Shown here in pieces: positions 1 to 5,406 of a stretch of DNA of 5,932 nt. The stretch's first letter is position 1; every line of letters begins with the position of its first letter. The notes beneath the pieces are model-generated. The model did not search any database. It saw nothing but the letters and a program-made list of their open reading frames with translations, and had not been told where the DNA came from. Source of the stretch: Clostridia bacterium (lineage in GTDB: Bacteria > Bacillota_A > Clostridia > Oscillospirales > CAG-272); the NCBI GenBank assembly GCA_017935805.1, contig JAGBGV010000169.1, positions 1 to 5,932 on the forward strand. Direction: 5' to 3'. Position numbers and translations under genes: made by a program.

Positions 1-2
1 AC

Positions 3-284
3 AATCGACTCTCACCCGGCATTGTTACCGAACGCAGAAGTATTGATGATATTTATGTATGTGCCGAATGTGGTGTTCCCAAATATCACCCCACGGGAAT
101 GGGAATGCTTGCTTTAAAGAAAGAGATATTTGAAGGAGCGCCCGATGTTGTAAAAACGGCAGAAATATTCGGTTGGGGTCATGCCGCGCCCACAGAAATA
201 ATTGTCAGTCAAAAAGTATATCAAACAATAACAAAAAACAAGCTGGAGCGTAGCCTTGTTTTTGAACCGATAGAGTTGGTTTAA
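3..284 (+). CDS. C-terminal part of a CxxCG protein, putative polymorphic-toxin immunity protein
   Basis: The frame is open from the left edge to TAA at 282-284, giving 93 residues; the start lies outside the window, and the in-frame ATG at 99 is probably internal. A Cys-Ala-Glu-Cys-Gly motif (codons from position 60 onward) is followed by a Lys-Tyr-His-Pro stretch. The C-terminus has the pattern 'IIVSQKVYQ...L..SLVFEPIELV', which resembles the ending (VSE/Q...l.gl.FEPv) shared by double-CXXCG and Imm11/DUF1629-like proteins. Those families occur as immunity or orphan genes beside secreted polymorphic toxins. The CxxCG may be one half of a zinc-binding pair whose other half is upstream. The family match is from memory of the motif pattern, so the immunity role is inferred. 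The last 58 bp, including the stop, recur 400 bp downstream as a broken copy. The coding 3' end also contains a hairpin (233-263) followed by no long U tract. Confidence 0.6.
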   Translation, partial: NRLSPGIVTERRSIDDIYVCAECGVPKYHPTGMGMLALKKEIFEGAPDVVKTAEIFGWGHAAPTEIIVSQKVYQTITKNKLERSLVFEPIELV

Positions 285-289
285 GTGTT
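232..289 (+). repeat. Direct repeat copy 1 (58 bp), end of the CxxCG gene
   Basis: Positions 232-289 match 632-689 at 55 of 58 bases; the differences are 248/648 (G/C), 264/664 (G/T) and 269/669 (G/A). This copy codes for the last 16 residues and stop of the CxxCG protein. Similarity stops abruptly on the left side at 231/631. Confidence 0.95.
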
Positions 290-319
290 GGTGTCCGGTT
301 ATAATGTGGGGAGGAAATT

Positions 320-586
320 ATGCGTATTAAAAATTATTATTTAATTATTTTCGCGGCAGGTGTTATTCTCCAGTTGATCCATTCGTATGTGGACATCAAG
401 GCCATTTGGTATGTAGGTTGCGTATTCATCATTATATCACCTTTTTTGCCTGGCGGATTTTTTCAGATAGACTTCAAAAAATCCCCGAAAAAACAAGGGA
501 AAAAAGAGAATAGTATACAGGGGACGAAAAATAGTACTTCTTCCACAGAAAAAAATTCCAAGCAAGATAATTTTCCTCCATCTTAA
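320..586 (+). CDS. Small two-helix membrane protein, unknown function
   Basis: Encodes 88 residues. The start at ATG 320 is set by a strong ribosome site GGGGAGG at 308-314, 5 nt upstream. Two hydrophobic segments are visible, roughly residues 6-24 (YYLIIFAAGVILQLIHSYV) and 28-50, separated by a short polar turn. A 37-residue hydrophilic tail rich in Lys, Ser, Asn and Gln follows, reading FKKSPKKQGKK at its start. The positive tail suggests it stays in the cytoplasm, so both ends would be inside. It starts 35 bp after the CxxCG gene, so the two may be co-transcribed. Small two-helix proteins are common among immunity genes of toxin loci, but no family is recognised here and function is unknown. 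The strong ribosome site and the membrane architecture make it likely to be a real gene. Confidence 0.7.
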   Translation: MRIKNYYLIIFAAGVILQLIHSYVDIKAIWYVGCVFIIISPFLPGGFFQIDFKKSPKKQGKKENSIQGTKNSTSSTEKNSKQDNFPPS

Positions 587-631
587 TGGAAAAACTTTAA
601 ACTTGTGGGCGAGTGGGCGCGCTTGAGTGCT

Positions 632-689
632 CAAAAAACAAGCTGGACCGTAGCCTTGTTTTTTAACCAATAGAGTTGGTTTAAGTGTT
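632..689 (+). pseudogene. Decayed duplicate of the 3' end of the CxxCG gene (repeat copy 2)
   Basis: This is a 55/58 match to 232-289. In the matching frame it reads KNKLDRSLVF and then TAA at 664-666, where copy 1 has GAA (Glu), followed by P-IELV and the original stop at 682-684. Of the three changes, one is a synonymous third-base change (CCG to CCA), one is Glu to Asp, and one creates the premature stop. The body of the gene is missing: upstream of 632 the sequence no longer resembles copy 1, and the frame is closed at 598-600. It looks like the residue of a paralogous immunity gene or of a recombination event. The copy keeps a hairpin with a T tract, so it may persist as a terminator. 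Confidence 0.8.
633..664 (+). terminator. Hairpin with T tract after the small membrane gene, possible terminator
   Basis: Left arm 633-644 (A6 then CAAGCT) pairs with right arm 652-664 (AGCCTTG then T6), with one bulged C and a short loop, ending in six T. It lies 46 bp after the stop of the two-helix membrane gene. The stem is AU-rich with only a few GC pairs, so it may be weak. The same hairpin sits in copy 1 (233-263), inside the end of the CxxCG gene, with five T and no run beyond. Confidence 0.45.
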
Positions 690-741
690 AGTACTGTCTT
701 ATTTAATTATTGCTCATTGGTGAGTATAAGAGGAGACGCTT

Positions 742-1036
742 ATGAAAAACGTGCAGATAGTTTACGACAGTTTATTTGATGATGTGGACGTGATAACTAT
801 TCCCGATGATATATATGAAGAGATCGACAGGCTTGCAGAGGAGTTTTTTGGATTGGAAAGCTCCGGAGGATGATTGGGACTATTGGTGTGAGCTGAATGG
901 CAGAAAGGTCCCGATGACCGGTGCAAAGGGATTTGTAAAATGGCTGAACAACTACTATTGCCATGGTGAAGATCAAGCAGCGGTAGTGGAAAAGAATGTG
1001 ATTTACACCACCGAGTACAAAATGATAGAATTCTGA
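742..1036 (+). pseudogene. Small acidic protein gene interrupted by a frameshift in a T6 run; putative immunity-type protein
   Basis: ATG 742 has the ribosome site AGAGGAG at 729-735. The first frame reads 35 sensible residues (starting MKNVQIVYDSLFDD) up to GAG-TTT, then meets TGA at 871-873 after 43 codons. The continuation (DWKAPEDDWDYW... to ...YTTEYKMIEF, stop at 1034-1036) lies in the next frame. Five T instead of six at 844-849 would join the two parts as ...AEEFLDWKAPEDDW..., a coherent acidic protein of about 97 residues with no membrane segment or signal peptide. The joined protein resembles small hypothetical proteins of Clostridia with an 'IPDDI...F..W' start and a 'F.KWLN.YY' middle; this is a recollection, not a search. 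The position in a strip of small, duplicated and broken genes fits an immunity role, which is inferred. A sequencing error, phase variation or programmed +1 shift are alternatives; AGAGGAG at 837-843 directly precedes the T run. Confidence 0.65.
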
Positions 1037-1079
1037 AATAGGATTTGACTCAGACGGGTACAGCGGATTACAATAACAT

Positions 1080-1113
1080 AAAAAATGACGTAGCATACAC
1101 TACGCCATTTTTA
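1080..1113 (-). terminator. Bidirectional terminator between two converging genes
   Basis: Arms 1081-1093 and 1100-1112 form a 13-bp stem with a 6-base loop. On the - strand transcript all 13 positions pair, one as G-U, and a run of six U follows. On the + strand the same position is an A-C mismatch, and T5 then ATTTT follows. It can stop both the tail-anchored protein gene (stop at 1120, - strand) and the broken gene ending at 1036 (+ strand), but is stronger for the - strand. Confidence 0.85.
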
Positions 1114-1122
1114 TTTTGATTA
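1080..1122. repeat. 43-bp direct repeat, copy 1 (left border of the two-gene module)
   Basis: Identical at all 43 positions to 1872-1914, 792 bp away; identity stops at both edges (1079 T against 1871 A, 1123 A against 1915 T). It contains a terminator hairpin, and its last three bases (1120-1122) are the stop codon of the - strand gene. Confidence 0.97.
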
Positions 1123-1527
1123 AATGAACCCACAGGCTGCGGCGATAATTCCTACAATGATTGCAGCGACGATAACTTTTCCGATTCCGAATCCGCTTTC
1201 TGATTTTTCCTTTTCCTGTTTTTGTTTAGCTTCTAATTCTTTTAATTGTGTTATTTTTTCGTCGGTGACATCGTATGTTTCAAATTTCGGAGGTGCAAAA
1301 TCATCATCAAGCACATTTGCGATCAGTACCGTTTTTGTTCCAAAGGTGACTGTAGTTGCCCACTCTGATTTTTTAAGAGTCGGAACATATTTTACGCTGT
1401 GAACCCCTGTTCCGACATTAATAACCTGTCCGTCTTTAATGAGAGAAAACGGATGTCCATCGATCCACAGTGAACCGTTTCCTCTTTTGCTGACTTGACC
1501 CATTACATTGACAACGATATATGGCAT
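1120..1527 (-). CDS. Predicted tail-anchored membrane protein with a PEGA-like N-terminal domain
   Basis: Encodes 135 residues. ATG at 1527 has a strong site TAAGGAGGG at 1534-1542, 6 nt upstream. There is no signal peptide. Residues 1-75 are predicted beta-rich, with V-V-N-V-M-G near the start, then GSLWIDGHPF (residues 18-27) and GTGVHSVKY (39-47); this spacing is reminiscent of PEGA-type surface or stalk domains (GS..V.vDG ... G.h.v.v). Residues 88-110 are charged and helical (KITQLKELEAKQKQEKEK), probably a coiled coil. Residues 116-134 (GKVIVAAIIVGIIAAACGF) are one hydrophobic helix right at the C-terminus, so the protein is likely tail-anchored with its domain in the cytoplasm. The PEGA resemblance is by eye and modest. 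It is divergent from the XRE gene, and its promoter -35 lies inside a palindrome, so repression by that regulator is likely. Function is unknown. Confidence 0.75.
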   Translation of the reverse strand: MPYIVVNVMGQVSKRGNGSLWIDGHPFSLIKDGQVINVGTGVHSVKYVPTLKKSEWATTVTFGTKTVLIANVLDDDFAPPKFETYDVTDEKITQLKELEAKQKQEKEKSESGFGIGKVIVAAIIVGIIAAACGFI

Positions 1528-1558
1528 GATTTGCCCTCCTTAATGTTTATTTATATTA

Positions 1559-1587
1559 ATTATAGTACAAATATTTACTAAAGTCAA
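1559..1587 (-). promoter_or_regulatory. Promoter of the tail-anchored protein gene
   Basis: On the - strand, TTGACT (1582-1587) is followed by a 17-bp spacer and a perfect TATAAT (1559-1564). The transcript would start near 1552, about 25 nt before the ATG, leaving room for the AGGAGGG site. Confidence 0.85.
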
Positions 1588-1597
1588 TAGTAAATAT
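1571..1597. promoter_or_regulatory. Perfect 10+7+10 palindrome, likely operator of the XRE regulator
   Basis: ATATTTACTA (1571-1580) and its exact reverse complement TAGTAAATAT (1588-1597) flank the 7-base spacer 1581-1587. The -35 hexamer of the - strand promoter (1582-1587) is wholly within the spacer. The -35 position of the + strand gene (about 1585-1590, judged from its -10 at 1608) is also inside. A dimeric regulator bound here would block both directions. Assignment to the neighbouring XRE protein is inferred from position. Confidence 0.8.
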
Positions 1598-1607
1598 CTT
1601 TATTTGA

Positions 1608-1613
1608 TATAAT
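1608..1613 (+). promoter_or_regulatory. Probable -10 of the XRE gene
   Basis: TATAAT at 1608-1613, with a second TATAAT at 1614-1619. No good -35 is seen at the right distance, which suggests a weak promoter. The transcript would begin near 1620 and the palindrome would cover its upstream part, so autoregulation is plausible. Confidence 0.5.
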
Positions 1614-1649
1614 TATAATAATTAGATGTTTGGGAGTGATTGATCGAAG

Positions 1650-1880
1650 ATGAAGTATATAAAAAGGATACGCGATCTTCGTGAGGATCACGACAAAACG
1701 CAGACGGAGATAGCCGAGATTCTTGGAACCTCCCAAACCATGTATGCGAGATATGAGCGCGGTGCAAACGAGCTTCCCATACATCATCTTGTAAAATTGT
1801 GCAAATACTATGGTGTGTCATCTGATTACATTTTAGGTCTTGATGATGAATTAACAAAGAATACAAATACAAAAAAATGA
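1650..1880 (+). CDS. XRE-family helix-turn-helix transcriptional regulator
   Basis: Encodes 76 residues of the Cro/C1 (XRE) type. The helix-turn-helix covers about residues 17-38: TQTEIAEILGT, then the recognition helix SQTMYARYERG. It is followed by LPIHHLVKLCKYYGVSSDYILGL (43-65), the usual last two helices of the HTH_3 fold. No sensor or oligomerisation domain follows, only a short polar tail. The start at ATG 1650 is forced, because an in-frame TGA sits at 1641-1643. The best ribosome site, GGGAG at 1632-1636, is 13 nt away, so translation may be weak. The stop TGA (1878-1880) lies inside the left arm of the 43-bp repeat. It is divergent from the tail-anchored protein gene and most likely represses it, and itself, through the palindrome at 1571-1597. 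Confidence in the family is high; the target is inferred. Confidence 0.92.
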   Translation: MKYIKRIRDLREDHDKTQTEIAEILGTSQTMYARYERGANELPIHHLVKLCKYYGVSSDYILGLDDELTKNTNTKK

Positions 1881-1905
1881 CGTAGCATACACTACGCCAT
1901 TTTTA
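1872..1905 (-). terminator. Bidirectional terminator between the XRE gene and melA
   Basis: Same hairpin as at 1080-1113: arms 1873-1885 and 1892-1904 with a 6-base loop. On the - strand it lies 12 bp after the alpha-galactosidase stop and ends in seven U. On the + strand the XRE stop codon sits within the left arm, and T5 then ATTTT follows the hairpin. Confidence 0.85.
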
Positions 1906-1914
1906 TTTTGATTA
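1872..1914. repeat. 43-bp direct repeat, copy 2 (right border of the two-gene module)
   Basis: Identical to 1080-1122. It contributes the stop codon of the XRE gene (1878-1880) and ends 2 bp before the stop of the - strand alpha-galactosidase gene (1917-1919). Confidence 0.97.
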
Positions 1915-1916
1915 TT

Positions 1917-3236
1917 TTAGAAGATGGGGTATCCTGCGTTTGTGTGAGCCTCGAACAGCTCGTCGCAGAGGGACACGATCTCGTCTGTTGACAGCTGTGC
2001 GCCTGTGTGGGGGTCCATCATTGCTGCCTGATAGATCTTTTCCTTGTTCATTGTATGTGCCGCCTCGATGGTGAGCATCTGAGGGTAGATGTTAGAGGAG
2101 TTCATTGCCGCAAGCTGAAGGGGGAGCTCGCCTACGTATGTAGGATGGATGCCCTCACCGTCAACCAGACAGGGAACTTCTACGCACGCGTCATAGGGAA
2201 GGTTGGTGATCACGCCGCGGTTGAGCACGTTGCCGCCGATCTTGTAGGGCTTGTTTGTGTAGATCGCTTCCATAATATGTGACGCATATTCGCTGGATCT
2301 TGTATGCTGGATCTTTCCGCCTGCAATAAGCTCTTCATACTGCTTCTGCCAGCCTGCGATCTGATTTACACAGCGGCGGGGGTACTCATCCAGCGGAATA
2401 TTGAACTTCTCGATAAGGTCCTCTCTGCCTGCCTTGATGTAGAAGGGGTTGTACTCGGAGTTGTGCTCGCTGGATTCTGTGCAATAGTAGCCCAGCTTGT
2501 CGATATAGTCGTAGCGAACCATGTCGGTGTGCTTTTCTCTTGCGTTCTTCTCCTTTGCGAGGCGTCTGATCTCGGGATAAAGGTCAACTCCGTTCTTGTC
2601 GCGCACCTCAAGCAGCCATGCCATGTGGTTAATGCCTGCGATTTTCTCGTGGAGGCCGTCAAGCTTGTCCTCAATGCCGAGACCGCGTAAGAGAGTGGAT
2701 GTGCAGATCTGTACGCTGTGGCACAGACCGACAGTCTTTACTCCTGTGTGGCGGAGCATATATCCTGTAAGCATTGCCATGGGGTTTGTGTAGTTGAGGA
2801 ACCATGCGTTCGGGCACACCTCTTCGATATCGCGTGCAAAGTCCTTCAGCACGTGGATAGTGCGAAGCGCTCTGAATATGCCGCCGATGCCAAGTGTGTC
2901 ACCGATTGTCTGACGGAGACCGTATTTCTTCGGGATCTCAAAGTCGATAATGGTGCAGGGGTCGTACAGACCAACCTGGATAGCATCTACTACGAAGTCG
3001 GCACCGCGAAGTGCGTCCTTGCGCTTTTCTACGCCGAGATATTTCTTGATCTTTGCTTTACCGCCGTTGATTGCGTTGTTCAGCATGGTGATGAGAAGAT
3101 AGGACTCCTCAAGTCTGTGAGAGTCGATGTCATAAAGAGCAATCTCCATATCATGGAACGCGTCGCAAAGCATGGTGTCACCGATTACGTTTTTGGAGAA
3201 TACGGTACTGCCCGCTCCCATAAATGTCAGTTTCAT
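1917..3236 (-). CDS. melA: Alpha-galactosidase (melibiase), glycoside hydrolase family 4
   Basis: Encodes 439 residues, normal for GH4 alpha-galactosidases. A longer reading exists upstream, but ATG 3236 has AAGGAG at 3243-3248, 6 nt away, and begins directly with the nucleotide-binding fold MKLTFMGAGSTVF. GAGS (7-10) is the NAD-binding glycine loop. NYTNPMA (148-154) and GLCHSV (170-175) with Cys172, and GINHMAW (201-207) with His204, are the typical substrate and Mn2+ binding motifs; the CHS form points to MelA-type alpha-galactosidases. QTIGDTLGIGG (109-119) and SEY (260-262) also fit. The family cleaves glycosides by an NAD+- and Mn2+-dependent redox-elimination route in the cytoplasm, here probably releasing galactose from melibiose or raffinose-type sugars. 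There is no signal peptide. No transporter or regulator is adjacent, so uptake must be encoded elsewhere. It appears monocistronic, with its own promoter and terminator. All key residues look intact. Confidence 0.93.
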   Translation of the reverse strand: MKLTFMGAGSTVFSKNVIGDTMLCDAFHDMEIALYDIDSHRLEESYLLITMLNNAINGGKAKIKKYLGVEKRKDALRGADFVVDAIQVGLYDPCTIIDFEIPKKYGLRQTIGDTLGIGGIFRALRTIHVLKDFARDIEEVCPNAWFLNYTNPMAMLTGYMLRHTGVKTVGLCHSVQICTSTLLRGLGIEDKLDGLHEKIAGINHMAWLLEVRDKNGVDLYPEIRRLAKEKNAREKHTDMVRYDYIDKLGYYCTESSEHNSEYNPFYIKAGREDLIEKFNIPLDEYPRRCVNQIAGWQKQYEELIAGGKIQHTRSSEYASHIMEAIYTNKPYKIGGNVLNRGVITNLPYDACVEVPCLVDGEGIHPTYVGELPLQLAAMNSSNIYPQMLTIEAAHTMNKEKIYQAAMMDPHTGAQLSTDEIVSLCDELFEAHTNAGYPIF

Positions 3237-3264
3237 ATATATCTCCTTTTGGGATTTATTGTTA

Positions 3265-3276
3265 TTACAATTGTAA
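3265..3276. promoter_or_regulatory. Perfect 12-bp palindrome over the melA -10, likely operator
   Basis: TTACAATTGTAA at 3265-3276 is its own reverse complement and overlaps the melA -10 (3270-3275). Binding there would block transcription of melA. The regulator is not identified in the window. Confidence 0.5.
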
Positions 3277-3299
3277 CACGGGATAATTCTCATTGTCAA
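3270..3299 (-). promoter_or_regulatory. Promoter of melA
   Basis: On the - strand, TTGACA (3294-3299), an 18-bp spacer and TACAAT (3270-3275). The transcript would begin near 3263, leaving a leader of about 27 nt with the AAGGAG site. Confidence 0.75.
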
Positions 3300-3335
3300 T
3301 AGGCATAATCTACTTGATGCTGTCAATCTTCCACC

Positions 3336-3364
3336 TTGACACGGCGCAAGATTTATTCTATAAT
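3336..3364 (+). promoter_or_regulatory. Consensus promoter of the DUF2079 gene
   Basis: Perfect TTGACA (3336-3341), exactly 17 bp, then perfect TATAAT (3359-3364). The transcript would start near 3371, about 20 nt before the ATG, just ahead of the ribosome site GTGGAGG (3379-3385). Confidence 0.9.
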
Positions 3365-3391
3365 TATCCTATAACACAGTGGAGGTCGGAA

Positions 3392-5254
3392 ATGGAACAG
3401 AACAAATTATTCTCCCCCATGGCTTTGAGGTCGGTATTTTCGTGGGAGCGTGTCATCTGCCGCATTATTGCCGCATGGTGTACCTTTGCCGCGATAACTG
3501 CATTTGGCAGTGGCAATTTCTACGATATTTCCTTTGCACAGGACGTTACCCTTGGGGAGGTATGCCTGTCTGTTCTTCTGCTGTTTGTGATGTACTCTGC
3601 TGTGAATTTCGTGCTTGTGAAATTCGAGACAGACTCCTGGTTTCTCATGGCGGCGGCTTCGGTTTGTGTTGCACGCTGGCTGATAAAATACAACAATGCC
3701 GCAAATAGCACGCTTTTCACCTTGGCTGTGATTGCCGCGTATTTGCTGTTCTGCGTGTATTTCGTTAATCGTAACGAGTTGTTATTCTCAAAAATACAGC
3801 CGAAAAACAAGCTTGTTACGGGGACAGTCATAGTTCTCGGTATCGCAAGCGGTGCAGTTATTGCAGTCGTTACTTGCCTCAGATACATTACATTTGCCGC
3901 ACCCAATTTTGATTTCGGTCTGTTCTGCAATATGTTTTACCACATGAAGGAGACCGGGCTTCCCCTTGTGACCTCGGAGCGCGACGTGCTCATGTCCCAT
4001 TTTGCCGTGCATCTTTCCCCGATTTACTACCTTCTCCTTCCGTTTTACTTTATTTTCCCCACTCCTCTGACCCTGCAGATCGGGCAGGCAGTGATCATTG
4101 CATCGGGTATCATTCCCGTTATGCTCCTGTGCCGCCACTTTAAGCTGTCAGGCAAGGTGACTGTGGCAATGTCGCTGATATATGCTCTTTATCCTGCGCT
4201 TTCCACCGGCTGCTTCTATGACATTCATGAAAACTGTTTCCTCGCGCCCTTGCTTTTGTGGGTGTTCTACTTCTTTGAAAAGGAGAAATACCTGCCGATG
4301 TATATCTTCGTTTTCCTTGTGCTCATGGTCAAGGAGGACGCGGCGGTGTATATCATCCTGTTTGCGCTGTATGTGATGCTGTCTCGCAAAAAGTTCATCC
4401 ACGGCGGTATCATGGCGGTAGGTGCGGCGGCATATTTTGTCCTTGCGCTGCATATTCTCACTACCCTCAGCGGAAATTATGCAGAGCTTTACGCGGACGC
4501 AAGTGCGAAACCTGCCATTGCGGGACCTATGGTGAACCGATTCGACAACTTGATGCTTGACAAGGATGAAGGGCTGATCGGTGCGGTAAAAACTGCCCTT
4601 GTGAATCCCGGGTATCTGCTTACGCAGCTGTTCACCACTTCAGACGGCGGCTGGGCGAAGATCGTGTATGTGCTCGAGATGTTTTTGCCTCTTGGTTTTC
4701 TGCCCTTCTGCACAAAGAAGCCCTCACGCTGGCTGCTTATCGTTCCTGCGCTGACGAATCTTCTTACATATTATAAGTATCAGTATGATATCGGATATCA
4801 GTACCATTTCGGTATCTCCGCGTTCCTCATTTATGCGGCGATAGTGAATCTGCCCGACATCAAAGCCCCCACCCGCAAGACGCTTATTACCATTGCTGCC
4901 GCGGCTTGCTGTTGTTTCTACGTTGTGTCGGTTATCCCCACGGTCTCCTCTTATGTCGAGAGATGGGACAAGGGCAAGGACACATACCGTGCACTTGAGG
5001 AGATGCTTGACACGATCCCCGAAGAAGAATCGGTTTGTGTGCCGTCCATGTTTGTTGCTCATCTTGCTAACCGAGACGAAATTTATGCCCAGAATTATCA
5101 CGGCAACGAGGCGGACGTGGATGTTGTGGTCCTTGATATCCGCACAAAGGTAGACGAGAAAACTCTTAACGCTTATCTGAACGCCGGCTACACTGTACGA
5201 GAGGAATACCCGAAGCTGGTTATGATACTTGAACGGGGCGAGTCTGTGGAGTGA
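3392..5254 (+). CDS. DUF2079 family polytopic membrane protein, putative GT-C-like glycosyltransferase
   Basis: Encodes 620 residues. The frame is open further up (ATG 3293), but that start lies upstream of the promoter; ATG 3392 has GTGGAGG 6 nt ahead. About ten or more hydrophobic segments are visible, for example near residues 22-38, 56-76, 107-125, 143-163, 208-223, 229-247, 282-295, 301-313, 317-331, 338-358, 447-460 and 499-518. Family marks are FDFG (173-176), then HF..H..P (203-210) and LQIGQA (228-233), an aromatic-rich stretch with D-I-H-E-N (277-281), and KED (314-316). This order matches DUF2079 predicted membrane proteins, which share the GT-C glycosyltransferase-like layout with an acidic motif in the first external loop. 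About 100 soluble residues follow the last helix (521-620), probably outside the membrane. A role in transferring sugars from lipid carriers is inferred from the fold; the substrate is unknown. It is divergent from melA and appears monocistronic. Confidence 0.85.
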   Translation: MEQNKLFSPMALRSVFSWERVICRIIAAWCTFAAITAFGSGNFYDISFAQDVTLGEVCLSVLLLFVMYSAVNFVLVKFETDSWFLMAAASVCVARWLIKYNNAANSTLFTLAVIAAYLLFCVYFVNRNELLFSKIQPKNKLVTGTVIVLGIASGAVIAVVTCLRYITFAAPNFDFGLFCNMFYHMKETGLPLVTSERDVLMSHFAVHLSPIYYLLLPFYFIFPTPLTLQIGQAVIIASGIIPVMLLCRHFKLSGKVTVAMSLIYALYPALSTGCFYDIHENCFLAPLLLWVFYFFEKEKYLPMYIFVFLVLMVKEDAAVYIILFALYVMLSRKKFIHGGIMAVGAAAYFVLALHILTTLSGNYAELYADASAKPAIAGPMVNRFDNLMLDKDEGLIGAVKTALVNPGYLLTQLFTTSDGGWAKIVYVLEMFLPLGFLPFCTKKPSRWLLIVPALTNLLTYYKYQYDIGYQYHFGISAFLIYAAIVNLPDIKAPTRKTLITIAAAACCCFYVVSVIPTVSSYVERWDKGKDTYRALEEMLDTIPEEESVCVPSMFVAHLANRDEIYAQNYHGNEADVDVVVLDIRTKVDEKTLNAYLNAGYTVREEYPKLVMILERGESVE

Positions 5255-5328
5255 GGCTAACAAAAAAAGAAAAAATTCTCGGTCTGCGTACTTGCAGTAG
5301 AGAAGACGTAAAAATGTATTCCATAAAT

Positions 5329-5365
5329 GGGGAGAGTGATCAATTTGATTCCTCTCCTCTTTTTT
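5329..5365 (+). terminator. Rho-independent terminator of the DUF2079 gene
   Basis: GGGGAGAG (5329-5336) pairs with CTCTCCTC (5352-5359), with one G-U. The loop can extend the stem with ATCAA/TTGAT, and six T follow (5360-5365). It lies 74 bp after the stop; the stretch between (5255-5328) holds no gene or other signal that I can see. Confidence 0.88.
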
Positions 5366-5406
5366 CAACCATTGGTTTAATTGATTAGAAATCTATCGAA
5401 ACACTA

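Noticed and set aside
300..305. TATAAT just before the two-helix membrane gene, as a -10
   Set aside because: A transcript starting from it would begin inside or after the GGGGAGG ribosome site (308-314), so it would lack a usable site; likely coincidence.
437..670. 77-residue open frame on the - strand across the small membrane gene
   Set aside because: No ribosome site; it begins inside the decayed repeat and mirrors the Lys-rich tail of the + strand gene.
1080..1914. The 43-bp repeats as a CRISPR array or transposon target duplication
   Set aside because: Only two copies 792 bp apart, no regular spacers, no transposase or terminal inverted repeats, and far longer than usual target duplications.
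2718..3302. 194-residue open frame on the + strand opposite melA
   Set aside because: It lies antisense to a well-conserved GH4 gene with intact motifs, has no ribosome site and reads as a codon-bias shadow.
3237..3326. Upstream extension of melA by 30 residues
   Set aside because: It would begin upstream of the melA promoter and adds residues before the nucleotide-binding start; AAGGAG precedes ATG 3236.
3293..3391. Upstream extension of the DUF2079 protein from ATG 3293
   Set aside because: The extension would begin before the consensus promoter (3336-3364) and has no ribosome site; ATG 3392 has a good one.
4724..5368. 214-residue open frame on the - strand
   Set aside because: It is antisense to the DUF2079 gene and runs through the terminator; composition is rich in Arg, His and Asn as expected of a shadow frame.
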